This document shows positions 41,325 to 50,206 of a stretch of 64,000 nucleotides of DNA, piece after piece. The stretch lies in contig NZ_JAUSSG010000015.1 of the NCBI RefSeq assembly GCF_030812215.1, positions 1 through 64,000 of the forward strand. The letters are read 5' to 3'. Position 1 is the first letter of the stretch. Each line of letters opens with the position of its first letter. The notes under the pieces are model-generated. The model was given only the letters and a program-made list of their open reading frames with translations, did not search any database and was not told where the DNA came from. Source of the DNA: Variovorax boronicumulans (GTDB lineage: Bacteria > Pseudomonadota > Gammaproteobacteria > Burkholderiales > Burkholderiaceae_C). A program made the position numbers and the translations under genes.

Positions 41325-43379
41325 ATGACATCCACCCCCTCCCTGCCTCCCCAAGACGACCACCTCTGGCTCGAAGAGATCGACGGCGAGGCCCAGCTCG
41401 ACTGGGCCCGCCAGGAGAACGCGAAGACCGTGCAGGCGTATGCACAGTCGCCCGCCTTCAAGGCGCTCGAAGCGGGCATCCTCGAAGTGCTCGACTCGGA
41501 CGAACGGATTCCGATGGTCCGCAAGATCGGTCCGTTCTTCTACAACTTCTGGCGCGACAAGGACCATCCCAAGGGCCTCTGGCGCCGCACCACGCTCACC
41601 GAGTACCGCAAGCCCCAGCCCGCCTGGGAAACCGTGATCGACATCGACGCGCTGGCCGCCGCCGACAAGGAGAACTGGGTCTGGCACGGCGCCGACTGCC
41701 TGGAGCCCGACTACAAGCGCTGCCTCGTTTCGCTCTCGCGCGGCGGCGCCGATGCCGATGTGGTGCGCGAATTCGACCTGCAGAGCAAGACCTTCGTCGA
41801 AGGCGGCTTCACGCTCCCCGAGGCGAAGAACCACGTGGGCTGGAAAGACATCGACCACCTCTACGTGGCCACCGATTTCGGCCCCGGCTCGATGACCAGC
41901 TCGAGCTACCCGCGCATCGTGAAGGAATGGAAGCGCGGCACGCCGCTCGACGCCGCCGTGACGGTGTACGAAGGCGCGCACGAGGACATGTCCGTGAGCG
42001 CCTACCGCGACAACACGCCCGGCTTCGAGCGCGACTTCGTCTCGCGGCAGATCGACTTCTACGAAAGCGAGACCTGGCTGCGCGGCACGGACGGCACCCT
42101 CGCCAAGATCGACGTGCCCGACGACTCCAACACCGACATCTGCCGCGAGTGGATGCTGATCGAGCCGCGCGAGGACTGGACCGTGGGCGGCGCGACCTAC
42201 AAGTCGGGCTCGCTGCTGGCCGCGAAGTTCGACGACTACATGGCCGGAAAGCGCGAACTCACCGTGCTGTTCGCGCCTGACGAAACGACCGCGCTCGACA
42301 GCCATTCGTGGACGCGCCACCACCTCATCCTCAACGTGATGCACGACGTGGTGAACAAGCTCGAAGTGCTCACGCCGCAGGACGGCGGCCCGTGGAAGCG
42401 CGAGAGCCTGGGCGGCGCGCCCGCGCTCTCCACCATCGCGGCCGGCGGCATCGACGAGGACGAGAACGACGACTACTTCCTCACCGTGAGCGGCTTCCTG
42501 CAGCCGACCACGCTCTACATCGGCACCATCGGCCAGGGCGAGCCCGAGGTGCTGAAGGACAGCCCCGGCTTCTTCGATGCATCGCGCTACACCGTGAGCC
42601 AGCATTTCGCGGTGTCGAAGGACGGCACGCGCGTGCCCTACTTCGAGATCGCGCCCAAGGACCTGAAGGCCGACGGTACGAACCCCACGCTGCAGTACGC
42701 CTACGGCGGCTTCGAGATTTCGCTGCAGCCCAGCTACAGCGGCAGCATCGGCCGCGCCTGGCTCGAGCAGGGCGGCGTCTACGTCATCGCCAACATCCGT
42801 GGCGGCGGCGAGTACGGCCCGCGCTGGCACCAGGCCGCACTGCAGGAGAACCGGCTGCGCACCTGCGAAGACTTCGCGGCCGTGTCCGAGGACCTGATCG
42901 CGCGCGGAATCACATCGCCGAAACACCTGGGCGCGATGGGCGGCAGCAACGGCGGCCTCCTGATGGGCAACATGCTCACGCTGTACCCGCAGCTCTACGG
43001 CGCGATCGTGAGCGAGGTGGCGCTGCTCGACATGCGGCGCTACACGCACCTGTCGGCCGGCGCTTCGTGGATCGCGGAGTACGGCGACCCGGACCAGCCC
43101 GAGGAGTGGGCCTTCATCCGCACCTTCTCGCCCTACGAGAACGCGAAGGCCGAGGCGCACTATCCGCCCGCGCTCTTCACCACCTCGACCCGCGACGACC
43201 GCGTGGGCCCGGTGCATGCGCGCAAGATGCGTGCGAAGCTGGCCGCACAGGGCCACGCCACCAGCTTCTACGAGAACATGGAAGGCGGGCACAGCGCGGC
43301 CACGGACAACAAGGAATCCGCCTTCATGGATGCGCTCGGCTATGCGTATCTGTGGCAGCACATCGGCAAGACGGCATGA
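41325..43379 (+). CDS. prolyl oligopeptidase family (S9) serine peptidase
   Basis: 684-residue cytosolic peptidase with an N-terminal beta-propeller (about 70-400) and a C-terminal alpha/beta-hydrolase domain. The nucleophile is Ser541 in GAMGGSNGGLL; TSTRDDRVGPVHARK holds the Asp and ENMEGGHSAATD the His. YAYGGFEISLQPSY and IANIRGGGEYGPRWH are typical of S9A enzymes. It lacks a signal peptide. It is followed by arginase 46 bases downstream, so peptide and arginine breakdown may be cotranscribed. Confidence 0.92.
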   Translation: MTSTPSLPPQDDHLWLEEIDGEAQLDWARQENAKTVQAYAQSPAFKALEAGILEVLDSDERIPMVRKIGPFFYNFWRDKDHPKGLWRRTTLTEYRKPQPAWETVIDIDALAAADKENWVWHGADCLEPDYKRCLVSLSRGGADADVVREFDLQSKTFVEGGFTLPEAKNHVGWKDIDHLYVATDFGPGSMTSSSYPRIVKEWKRGTPLDAAVTVYEGAHEDMSVSAYRDNTPGFERDFVSRQIDFYESETWLRGTDGTLAKIDVPDDSNTDICREWMLIEPREDWTVGGATYKSGSLLAAKFDDYMAGKRELTVLFAPDETTALDSHSWTRHHLILNVMHDVVNKLEVLTPQDGGPWKRESLGGAPALSTIAAGGIDEDENDDYFLTVSGFLQPTTLYIGTIGQGEPEVLKDSPGFFDASRYTVSQHFAVSKDGTRVPYFEIAPKDLKADGTNPTLQYAYGGFEISLQPSYSGSIGRAWLEQGGVYVIANIRGGGEYGPRWHQAALQENRLRTCEDFAAVSEDLIARGITSPKHLGAMGGSNGGLLMGNMLTLYPQLYGAIVSEVALLDMRRYTHLSAGASWIAEYGDPDQPEEWAFIRTFSPYENAKAEAHYPPALFTTSTRDDRVGPVHARKMRAKLAAQGHATSFYENMEGGHSAATDNKESAFMDALGYAYLWQHIGKTA

Positions 43380-43425
43380 GCCACCGGGCAGGGCCGAACC
43401 CAGTACGAAGCACGGAGATCACCCG

Positions 43426-44337
43426 ATGAACACCACCCTCGAACTGATCGGCGCGCCGACCGACATCGGCGCCAGCGTCCGAGGCGCCGGCATGGGCCCC
43501 GACGCGCTGCGCGTGGCCGGCGTGGCCGAGGCGCTCGCGAAGCAAGGCTTCATGGTCATCGACCGCGGCAACCTCGCCGGCCCGGCCACGCCCTGGGCAC
43601 CACCGGCCAACGGCCTGCGCCACCTCGCCGAGGTGATTGCCTGGAACCGCTCGGTCTACAACGCCGTCGACGCCGCGCTGGGCGCAAACCACGTGCCGCT
43701 GATGATGGGCGGCGACCATTGCCTGGCCATCGGCTCGATCAGCGCGGTGGCCTGGCATGCGCGCAAGCGCGGCAAGAAGCTGCGCGTGTTGTGGCTGGAC
43801 GCGCACTCGGACGTCAACACCGAGACGACGAGCCCCAGCGGCAACCTGCACGGCATGCCGGTCTCGTGCCTGCTGGGCCACGGGCCCGCGGAACTCACCG
43901 GGTGGAGCGGCGAGCCTGCGGCGCTGGCGCACGAGGCGATCCGATTCATCGGCATCCGCAGCGTCGACTCGGACGAGAAGGAGGCCATCCGCACGCTCGG
44001 GCTGAACGTGTTCGACATGCGCCACATCGACGAGCACGGCATGCGCACCACCATGACCGAGGCGCTGCAGGACGTCGACGAGGACACCCACCTGCATGTG
44101 AGCTTCGACCTGGACTGCCTCGACCCCAACATCGCGCCCGGCGTGGGCACCGGCGTGCGCGGCGGGCCGACCTACCGCGAGATGCAGCTGTGCATGGAGA
44201 TGATCTCCGACACAGGGCGGCTGTGTTCGCTCGACGTGGTGGAACTCAACCCCGCGCTCGACGTGCGCAACCAGACCGCGGAAATCGCCGTGGAGCTGAT
44301 CGAGAGCCTGTTCGGCAAGTCGACGCTGGTTCGGTAG
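43426..44337 (+). CDS. rocF: arginase
   Basis: 303-residue manganese enzyme that hydrolyses arginine to ornithine and urea. All metal motifs are present: GGDHCLAIGS, WLDAHSDVNT and SFDLDCLDPNIAPGVGT, along with the early GAPTDIGAS. GGAG precedes the ATG at 43426. Other ureohydrolases (agmatinase, formiminoglutamase) are less likely because the NxxxxSPSGNLHGMP-like loop (TETTSPSGNLHGMP) is arginase-specific. It converges with the DUF2242 gene. Confidence 0.93.
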   Translation: MNTTLELIGAPTDIGASVRGAGMGPDALRVAGVAEALAKQGFMVIDRGNLAGPATPWAPPANGLRHLAEVIAWNRSVYNAVDAALGANHVPLMMGGDHCLAIGSISAVAWHARKRGKKLRVLWLDAHSDVNTETTSPSGNLHGMPVSCLLGHGPAELTGWSGEPAALAHEAIRFIGIRSVDSDEKEAIRTLGLNVFDMRHIDEHGMRTTMTEALQDVDEDTHLHVSFDLDCLDPNIAPGVGTGVRGGPTYREMQLCMEMISDTGRLCSLDVVELNPALDVRNQTAEIAVELIESLFGKSTLVR

Positions 44338-44346
44338 GCCGCGCGT

Positions 44347-45012
44347 TCAGCCGCGGTTCGGTGAAGGCGCAACCGGGAAGCTGGTTGCGGGCGCCGGTGC
44401 TGTGGCGGGCGCTTCTGCCGGCATGTCGGGTGGTGCATCGGCGCCGCCGCCCTCGAGGAAACGGTCGAGCAGCGTGAAGAAGCGGTCGTAGAAGCGTTCG
44501 TCGGTCAGCGTCTCGCTGGCCACCTTGACCATCGCGTCGTCGCTGCCGGCGAAAGGCAGCGAGAGCGAGCCGATCGCGCCGACGCCCAGGCTGGCCGAGT
44601 TGTTGACCTTCTTGATGCCGTAGCGGTCCTGCAGCGCCGTTGCGAAAGCGACGGTGCTCTGCTTGCCGGACTTGCCCCCCTCCCGCGCGCAGACCACGCG
44701 GAATTCGACTTCGACGTGCACCTCGGCCGCCGGCTGGAAGCTCTTGCGCCCGGTCACCAGGTCGGCGTTGGCCGCGGTGACCATGTAGCCCTGGCTCAGC
44801 AGCGCGCGCCGCGCGGCCTCGCAGGTCTGGGCCTCGGTGGCGGCGTAGTTGCGCGTGTGGGTGGTGGTGGAGTCGAACTCCTCCGGCTCGTACGACACGC
44901 GCCGCGAGGCGCTGCCGCAGCCGGCGAGCACGAGGGCAGACAGCAGGCCCAGAACGAGGACCGGCGTGCGAAGGGAAGAAAAGGAAGGCAAGGCAGTGAA
45001 GTGGGACGGCAT
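44347..45012 (-). CDS. DUF2242 lipoprotein
   Basis: 221-residue lipoprotein (lipobox LVLAGCGS) of the DUF2242 family: TTTHTRNYAATEAQTCEAAR and ALLSQGYMV mark the domain. The rest includes NNSASLGVGAIGSLSLPF and ends in a Pro/Ala-rich tail. The family is restricted mostly to Burkholderiales and uncharacterised. The Met at 45012 was chosen because it gives a normal lipoprotein signal; 12 more residues upstream are possible. Confidence 0.85.
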   Translation of the reverse strand: MPSHFTALPSFSSLRTPVLVLGLLSALVLAGCGSASRRVSYEPEEFDSTTTHTRNYAATEAQTCEAARRALLSQGYMVTAANADLVTGRKSFQPAAEVHVEVEFRVVCAREGGKSGKQSTVAFATALQDRYGIKKVNNSASLGVGAIGSLSLPFAGSDDAMVKVASETLTDERFYDRFFTLLDRFLEGGGADAPPDMPAEAPATAPAPATSFPVAPSPNRG

Positions 45013-45096
45013 GGCGCGGCGAATGCTAACCGGCGCCTCCGCCGGCAAGGCTTCGAGCGCGGCGGCGGGCCGGCGTTCCCTGGCGGCGGATTATTT

Positions 45097-45750
45097 TCAG
45101 GACCACATGAGCACGTGATGGGCCCGCACCTTGGTGGCGGCGATCAGCCGCGCGTTGGGCGCATCGGTGCTGGCCACCCAGTCGCGCGCGGCCTCGGCGC
45201 TGCGGCCGAACTGCTCGTGGCGCGCGACCAGGCGCGCTTCGCGCACCGCGTCGTCGATGTCCACGTACCAGACCTCGTCGAGCATCGCCGCCGCACCGGC
45301 CCAGGGACCGACGTCGTGCAGCAGGTAATTGCCTTCGGTGATCACGAGCCGCGTCGAGGGCAGCACCGCGATGGCGCCGGCAACCGGCTCCTCGATCTCG
45401 CGGCGGAATTCGGGGGCGTAGACGATGTCGCCATCGGGCTTCTGGTTGCGCAGCCGCTGCAGCAGGGCGACGTAGCCGGCACTGTCGAAGGTGTCGGGAG
45501 CGCCCTTGCGGTCGGCGCGGCCGAGCCGTTGCAGCTCGACATTGGCCAGGTGGAAGCCGTCCATGGGGACGACCTGGGCGCGGTCGGCACCCACGGCCTG
45601 GAGCATCGCGAGCGCCAGCGTGGACTTGCCGGCACCCGGCGCACCGACCAACCCCAGCAGCTTGCGCTGCCCGGTGGCCATGAGGGCCTGCAGACGGGCA
45701 AGGCCGTCTGCAGGAACGGAAGGAAGCTTTTGCACGGGGATGGAACTCAT
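45097..45750 (-). CDS. uridine kinase-like nucleoside/sugar kinase
   Basis: 217-residue P-loop kinase of the phosphoribulokinase/uridine kinase class. Walker A is GAPGAGKSTLA (about 38-48); VPMDGFHLAN follows, as in pantothenate and uridine kinases, and VITEGNYLLHD is the Walker-B-like strand. This subgroup also includes fructose- and pantothenate-like kinases, so the substrate is open. It follows the gdhA reverse gene with 36 bases between; the two are on the same strand. Confidence 0.85.
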   Translation of the reverse strand: MSSIPVQKLPSVPADGLARLQALMATGQRKLLGLVGAPGAGKSTLALAMLQAVGADRAQVVPMDGFHLANVELQRLGRADRKGAPDTFDSAGYVALLQRLRNQKPDGDIVYAPEFRREIEEPVAGAIAVLPSTRLVITEGNYLLHDVGPWAGAAAMLDEVWYVDIDDAVREARLVARHEQFGRSAEAARDWVASTDAPNARLIAATKVRAHHVLMWS

Positions 45751-45786
45751 CCCTCGAGCGTAGCGTCCCCGCGCGTCAAAAAAGCA

Positions 45787-47058
45787 TCAGGGGTACAGGC
45801 CGCGTTCCTGGCGCGCCATCAAGATCCGCTCGCAAGCCACCGCGTACGTTGCCGTGCGCAGCGTGATCTTGTGCTTGTCGGCCGTGTCCCAGATCTGGTT
45901 GAGCGCGTTCATCATGATGCGGTCCAGGCGCACGTTGATCTCGTCCTCGTCCCAGAAGAAGGACGAGAAGTCCTGCACCCACTCGAAGTAGCTCACCGTC
46001 ACGCCGCCGGCGTTGCAGATCACGTCGGGCACCACCAGCACGCCGCGCTCGGCGAGGATGTCGTCGGCCGTGGGCACCGTGGGGCCGTTGGCGCCTTCGA
46101 GCACCAGCTTGGCGGTGGTCTTTTGCGCGCGCTCGGCGGTGATCTGGCCTTCGAGGGCGGCTGGGATCAGGATGTCGCAGGCCGTGTCCCAGAAGGCTTC
46201 GTTGGGCACCACGTCGCCGCCCTTGAAGGCGATGACGCCGTCCTTGTTGGCGATGGGGATGAGCGTCGCAAGGTCCAGGCCGTTGGTGTTGACGATGGTG
46301 CCGGTGTGGTCCTGCACAGCAACGATCTTGGCGCCCGCTTCGGCAAAGAGTTCGGCCGCGACCGAGCCCACGTTGCCGAAGCCCTGCACCGCGATGCGCG
46401 CGCCGCGCAGGTCCATGCCCAGGCGGCGCGCGGCTTCACGGCCGGTGACGAACACGCCGCGGCCGGTGGCCTTCACGCGGCCGAGCGATCCGCCCAGGTG
46501 CAACGGCTTGCCGGTGACGACGCCGGTGGCGGTGCCGCCGACGTTCATCGAATAGGTGTCCATCATCCACGCCATGATCTGGCCGTTGGTGTTGACGTCG
46601 GGCGCGGGAATGTCGGTGTGCGGGCCGATGATGATGCCGATCTCGCTGGTGTAGCGGCGGGTGATCTTCTCGAGCTCTTGCAGCGAGAGCTTCTTCGGGT
46701 CGACGCGGATGCCGCCCTTGGCGCCGCCGTACGGCAGGTTGACGGCGGCGGTCTTGATGGTCATCCAGGCCGACAGCGCCATCACTTCCTCGAGCGTGAC
46801 GTCGGGGTGGAAGCGCACGCCGCCCTTGCCCGGGCCGCGGCTCATGTTGTGCTGCACGCGGTAGCCCTCGAAATGGGCGATGGTGCCGTCGTCCATTTCG
46901 ATCGGCACGTCCACGATCAGCGCGCGCTTGGGGCGCTTCAGGGTTTCGACCCAGCGGGCCAGCGGGCCGAGGTACGGCACGACACGGTCGACCTGGGAGA
47001 GGTACGTTCCCCACGGGCTGTTGGCGGTGGGGGAGACGAAGGAGAGTTTTTCACTCAT
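45787..47058 (-). CDS. gdhA: Glu/Leu/Phe/Val dehydrogenase (glutamate dehydrogenase)
   Basis: 423-residue dehydrogenase that interconverts glutamate and 2-oxoglutarate plus ammonia. The dimerisation domain has MSRGPGKGGVRFHPDVTLEE and the catalytic lysine motif NLPYGGAKGG; the Rossmann domain has VQGFGNVGSVAAELF. The length is normal. AAGGGA precedes the ATG at 47058; a longer reading to 47184 lacks support. The 249-base upstream gap holds TTATGC repeats. An Lrp regulator lies nearby on the other strand. Confidence 0.92.
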   Translation of the reverse strand: MSEKLSFVSPTANSPWGTYLSQVDRVVPYLGPLARWVETLKRPKRALIVDVPIEMDDGTIAHFEGYRVQHNMSRGPGKGGVRFHPDVTLEEVMALSAWMTIKTAAVNLPYGGAKGGIRVDPKKLSLQELEKITRRYTSEIGIIIGPHTDIPAPDVNTNGQIMAWMMDTYSMNVGGTATGVVTGKPLHLGGSLGRVKATGRGVFVTGREAARRLGMDLRGARIAVQGFGNVGSVAAELFAEAGAKIVAVQDHTGTIVNTNGLDLATLIPIANKDGVIAFKGGDVVPNEAFWDTACDILIPAALEGQITAERAQKTTAKLVLEGANGPTVPTADDILAERGVLVVPDVICNAGGVTVSYFEWVQDFSSFFWDEDEINVRLDRIMMNALNQIWDTADKHKITLRTATYAVACERILMARQERGLYP

Positions 47059-47126
47059 GAGAGATCCCTTGGATTGGAACTGAGGTGGCCGCAACGATAG
47101 ACCTCTCGCGCCGGTCGCGCCATGGC

Positions 47127-47245
47127 TTATGCGCGCCGCGCTGGCGGTTATGCAAGAGACGTTATGCGGCGTTGTTCCGGGCACCGACCGGCCAGCGACA
47201 AGGCGAGCGGCCGGCAGATAACCAAACTGTCATCGACCGGTTATC
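47127..47245. promoter_or_regulatory. repeats in the gdhA upstream region
   Basis: TTATGC occurs at 47127-47132, 47148-47153 and 47162-47167, spaced 21 and 14 bases. GATAACC (47217-47223) is the inverse of GGTTATC (47239-47245). Both sets lie in the gap between divergent gdhA and the small exported protein gene. Regulator unknown. Confidence 0.4.
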
Positions 47246-47307
47246 GATCGCGCAGATCCACTTCATAGAGTTGGCCTCACCAACCAACCATCTCAAGGAG
47301 CTAGCGA

Positions 47308-47772
47308 ATGAAGTCCTCTTCCACCACCCGCACCAGCCACGTCCTGGGCACCGCCGCCGTCGCCGCCCTGCTGGCCATCGCCTCGGCACCGAGCCTTGCA
47401 GGCAACTACGCCGAAGGCGACCCGCGGCCCGTGCCGCTTGCCTCGTCGACGACGCGCGCGGCCGTGACGACCGATGCGCAGCAGTGGCTCAAAAGCGCGC
47501 CCACGCAGGGCTACACCGCCAGCTACGCGCCGCCGACCGCCGTCGGTCCCGCGAACAGCCGCGCCGCCGTGGCGGCCGACGCACGGCTGTGGGTCCAGTC
47601 CGGGATGGCTGCGCTGCAGAACAGCGATGCCGGCGCCGACCCGACACGGCCCGCCTACCGCCAGGCCATGGCCGAATACAACAAGCTGCGCACGAGCCGC
47701 GCCTATGGCGCGCTGGTCGACCAGCTCACGCGCCAGCAGGCGGCTGCGCAGTCGCACACCAACGTTCGCTGA
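47308..47772 (+). CDS. small exported protein with internal repeat
   Basis: 154-residue protein with a signal peptide ending near APSLAGNYAEG. Two related segments are visible: TRAAVTTDAQQWLKSAPTQG (about 50-69) and SRAAVAADARLWVQSGMAAL (about 88-107). The remainder is short helices (YNKLRTSRAYGALVDQLTRQ). I do not recognise the family; it resembles DUF4148-like small exported proteins of Burkholderiales. AAGGAG lies before the ATG. No operon partner; an Lrp gene follows after 115 bases. Confidence 0.7.
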   Translation: MKSSSTTRTSHVLGTAAVAALLAIASAPSLAGNYAEGDPRPVPLASSTTRAAVTTDAQQWLKSAPTQGYTASYAPPTAVGPANSRAAVAADARLWVQSGMAALQNSDAGADPTRPAYRQAMAEYNKLRTSRAYGALVDQLTRQQAAAQSHTNVR

Positions 47773-47887
47773 GCGGCAACGGTGCCGGATCGCGCGGGGA
47801 GGAGCGACGCAGGGTAGGCACAGGGCACTTCCTTGGTTCTATCTCCTATGGCCAGCCACCATAGGCCGCATCTTCTGCAAGGAATCG

Positions 47888-48379
47888 ATGCAGGGACCGG
47901 ATAATTCTCCGATGCTCGACCTGGACCGCATCGACCTTCGCCTGCTGAAGATCCTTCAGGAGGACGGGCGCATCACCAACCTCAAGCTGGCCGAGGCGGT
48001 GGCGCTCTCGCCCACCGCGGTGCTGGCGCGCGTGCAGCGCCTCACGCGCGACGGCTTCATCCTGGGTTACGAGGCCCGGCTCGATCCCGAGAAGCTGGGC
48101 CGGGGCTTCACGGTGTTCGTCGAAGTGCTGCTCGACCGCACCACGCCCAACGTGTTCGATCAGTTCAAGGCCGCGGTGCAGGTGCGCGACGAGATCATGG
48201 AATGCCACATGGTCGCCGGCGGCTTCGACTACCTGCTCAAGACCCGCATGGCCGACATGGCCGCATACCGCGAGTTCGCGGGCACGGTGCTGTGGCAACT
48301 GCCCGGCGTGCGCGAGACGCGGACCTATGCGGTGATGGAAGAAGTAAAGAGCAGCGCGCGGCTGCCGCTCGGAATCTGA
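47888..48379 (+). CDS. Lrp/AsnC family regulator
   Basis: 163-residue regulator. The winged helix-turn-helix (LDRIDLRLLKILQEDGRITN ... LSPTAVLARVQRLTRDGFI) is followed by a RAM ligand-binding domain with FVEVLLDRT and ECHMVAGGFDYLLKTR. It is the usual length for Lrp. AAGGA precedes the ATG at 47888; the internal Met at 47912 is an alternative. Amino-acid-responsive control of gdhA is plausible from proximity (inference). Confidence 0.9.
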   Translation: MQGPDNSPMLDLDRIDLRLLKILQEDGRITNLKLAEAVALSPTAVLARVQRLTRDGFILGYEARLDPEKLGRGFTVFVEVLLDRTTPNVFDQFKAAVQVRDEIMECHMVAGGFDYLLKTRMADMAAYREFAGTVLWQLPGVRETRTYAVMEEVKSSARLPLGI

Positions 48380-48382
48380 AGC

Positions 48383-49084
48383 TCAGGCGGGCTTGCGGGC
48401 CCGGCCGCCGAAGAGCGCGGTGCCGACCCGCACCATCGTGCTGCCGGCGCTGATGGCGGCTTCGAGGTCTGCGCTCATGCCGAGCGAGAGTGTGTCGAGC
48501 GCGATGCCCGCTCCCTTGATCGATTCGAAAACTGCATGCGCTCGCAGGCACAGATCGCGCTGCGCCGCGAAATCCGGCGCCGGTTCGGGGATCGCCATGA
48601 GCCCCCGCAGCCGCAGATGTGGCAACGCCGCCACAGCGCGAGCGAGTTCGATGGCCTCTTCCGGCGGCACGCCGGACTTGTTCGCGCCGCCGTCCACGTT
48701 AACCTGAAGGCATACATTGAGCGGCGGCAAATGGGCCGGCCGTTGCGCCGACAGGCGCTCGGCGATCTTGAGCCGGTCGATGCTGTGGACCCAGTCGAAC
48801 TGCTCGGCGACAGGTCGCGTCTTGTTGCTTTGCAGAGGGCCGATGCAGTGCCATTCGAGGGAGGCGCGCAGATCGGCGAGCGCTTCGATCTTGTCCAGCC
48901 CCTCCTGCACATAGTTCTCGCCGAAGGCGGTTTGGCCCGCCGCATGCGCCTCACGCACCGCCTCGGCCCCGAAGGTCTTGGACACCGCCAGCAACCGGAC
49001 CCCGGCCGGGTCGCGGCCGGCCGTTACACATGCCGCCTCGATCCGGTTCTTTACTTGCTGGAGGTCGTCGCCAATCATCGTCAT
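48383..49084 (-). CDS. YggS family PLP-binding protein
   Basis: 233-residue PLP-binding protein of the YggS/PROSC family, which buffers pyridoxal phosphate and affects amino-acid balance. The PLP lysine is in LLAVSKTFG, and FGENYVQEGLDKIE, WHCIGPLQSNKTR and LSLGMSADLEAAISAGSTMV are family hallmarks. The start is at 49084 (MTMIGDD) with 49078 two codons later. It is divergent from pilT, a very common arrangement. Confidence 0.93.
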   Translation of the reverse strand: MTMIGDDLQQVKNRIEAACVTAGRDPAGVRLLAVSKTFGAEAVREAHAAGQTAFGENYVQEGLDKIEALADLRASLEWHCIGPLQSNKTRPVAEQFDWVHSIDRLKIAERLSAQRPAHLPPLNVCLQVNVDGGANKSGVPPEEAIELARAVAALPHLRLRGLMAIPEPAPDFAAQRDLCLRAHAVFESIKGAGIALDTLSLGMSADLEAAISAGSTMVRVGTALFGGRARKPA

Positions 49085-49135
49085 AATCGTCCAAAATCGT
49101 ATCAAAACGTCACCGAACTCGAGCCGAGGAGCCCC

Positions 49136-50179
49136 GTGGACATCACCCAACTGCTGGCATTCAGCGTCAAGAACAAAGCCTCCGACCTGCACTTGTCGGC
49201 CGGGCTGCCGCCCATGATCCGCGTCAATGGCGATGTGCGCCGCATCAACGTCGATGCGCTCGACCACAAGGGCGTGCACGCGATGGTGTACGACATCATG
49301 AGCGACACGCACCGCAAGCACTACGAAGAGTTCCTGGAGGTCGACTTCTCGTTCGAGATCGATGGCCTTGCCCGCTTTCGCGTGAACGCCTTCAACCAGG
49401 CACGCGGCGCGGCCGCGGTGTTCCGGACCATTCCTTCGAAGATCCTCACGCTCGAGCAGCTCAACGCGCCGAAGATTTTCGGCGAACTGGCGCTCAAGCC
49501 GCGCGGGCTGGTGCTGGTGACAGGCCCCACGGGCTCGGGCAAGTCGACCACGCTGGCGGCGATGGTGAACTACCTCAACGAAAACGAGTACGGCCACATC
49601 CTCACGGTGGAAGACCCGATCGAATTCGTGCACGAGTCCAAGAAGTGCCTCATCAACCAACGCGAAGTGGGCCCGATGACGCTGTCGTTCTCGAACGCGC
49701 TGCGCTCGGCCCTGCGTGAAGACCCGGACGCCATTCTTGTGGGCGAACTGCGCGACCTCGAAACCATCCGCCTCGCGATGACCGCGGCCGAAACGGGCCA
49801 CCTGGTGTTCGGCACGCTGCACACCTCGTCGGCCGCCAAGACCATCGACCGGATCATCGACGTGTTCCCCGGCGAAGAGAAGGAAATGATCCGCGCGATG
49901 CTCTCGGAGTCGCTGCAGGCAGTGATTTCGCAGACGCTGTGCAAGACCAAGGACGGCCAGAGCCGCGTGGCGGCGCACGAGATCATGCTGGGCACGCCTG
50001 CCATCCGGAACCTGATCCGCGAGGCCAAGGTGGCGCAGATGTACTCCACCATCCAGACCGGCCAGGGCTCCGGCATGCAGACGCTCGACCAGAACCTGAT
50101 GGAACTGGTTCGCCGCAACACGATTTCCGCCGCCGAAGCCCGCGGCAAGGCGAAGATTCCCGAGAATTTCCCCGGCTGA
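49136..50179 (+). CDS. pilT: type IV pilus retraction ATPase PilT
   Basis: 347-residue hexameric ATPase that depolymerises pilin to retract type IV pili, giving twitching motility and DNA uptake. Walker A is GPTGSGKST (near 130), the Walker-B/Asp box region is ILVGELRDLETI, the His box is TGHLVFGTLHTSSAAK, and the PilT-specific AIRNLIREAK is present near 290. GAGGAG precedes a GTG start at 49136. It is followed by pilU 27 bases later. Confidence 0.96.
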   Translation: MDITQLLAFSVKNKASDLHLSAGLPPMIRVNGDVRRINVDALDHKGVHAMVYDIMSDTHRKHYEEFLEVDFSFEIDGLARFRVNAFNQARGAAAVFRTIPSKILTLEQLNAPKIFGELALKPRGLVLVTGPTGSGKSTTLAAMVNYLNENEYGHILTVEDPIEFVHESKKCLINQREVGPMTLSFSNALRSALREDPDAILVGELRDLETIRLAMTAAETGHLVFGTLHTSSAAKTIDRIIDVFPGEEKEMIRAMLSESLQAVISQTLCKTKDGQSRVAAHEIMLGTPAIRNLIREAKVAQMYSTIQTGQGSGMQTLDQNLMELVRRNTISAAEARGKAKIPENFPG

Positions 50180-50206
50180 TCCACAGCCCACCGGAGTACC
50201 GACATC

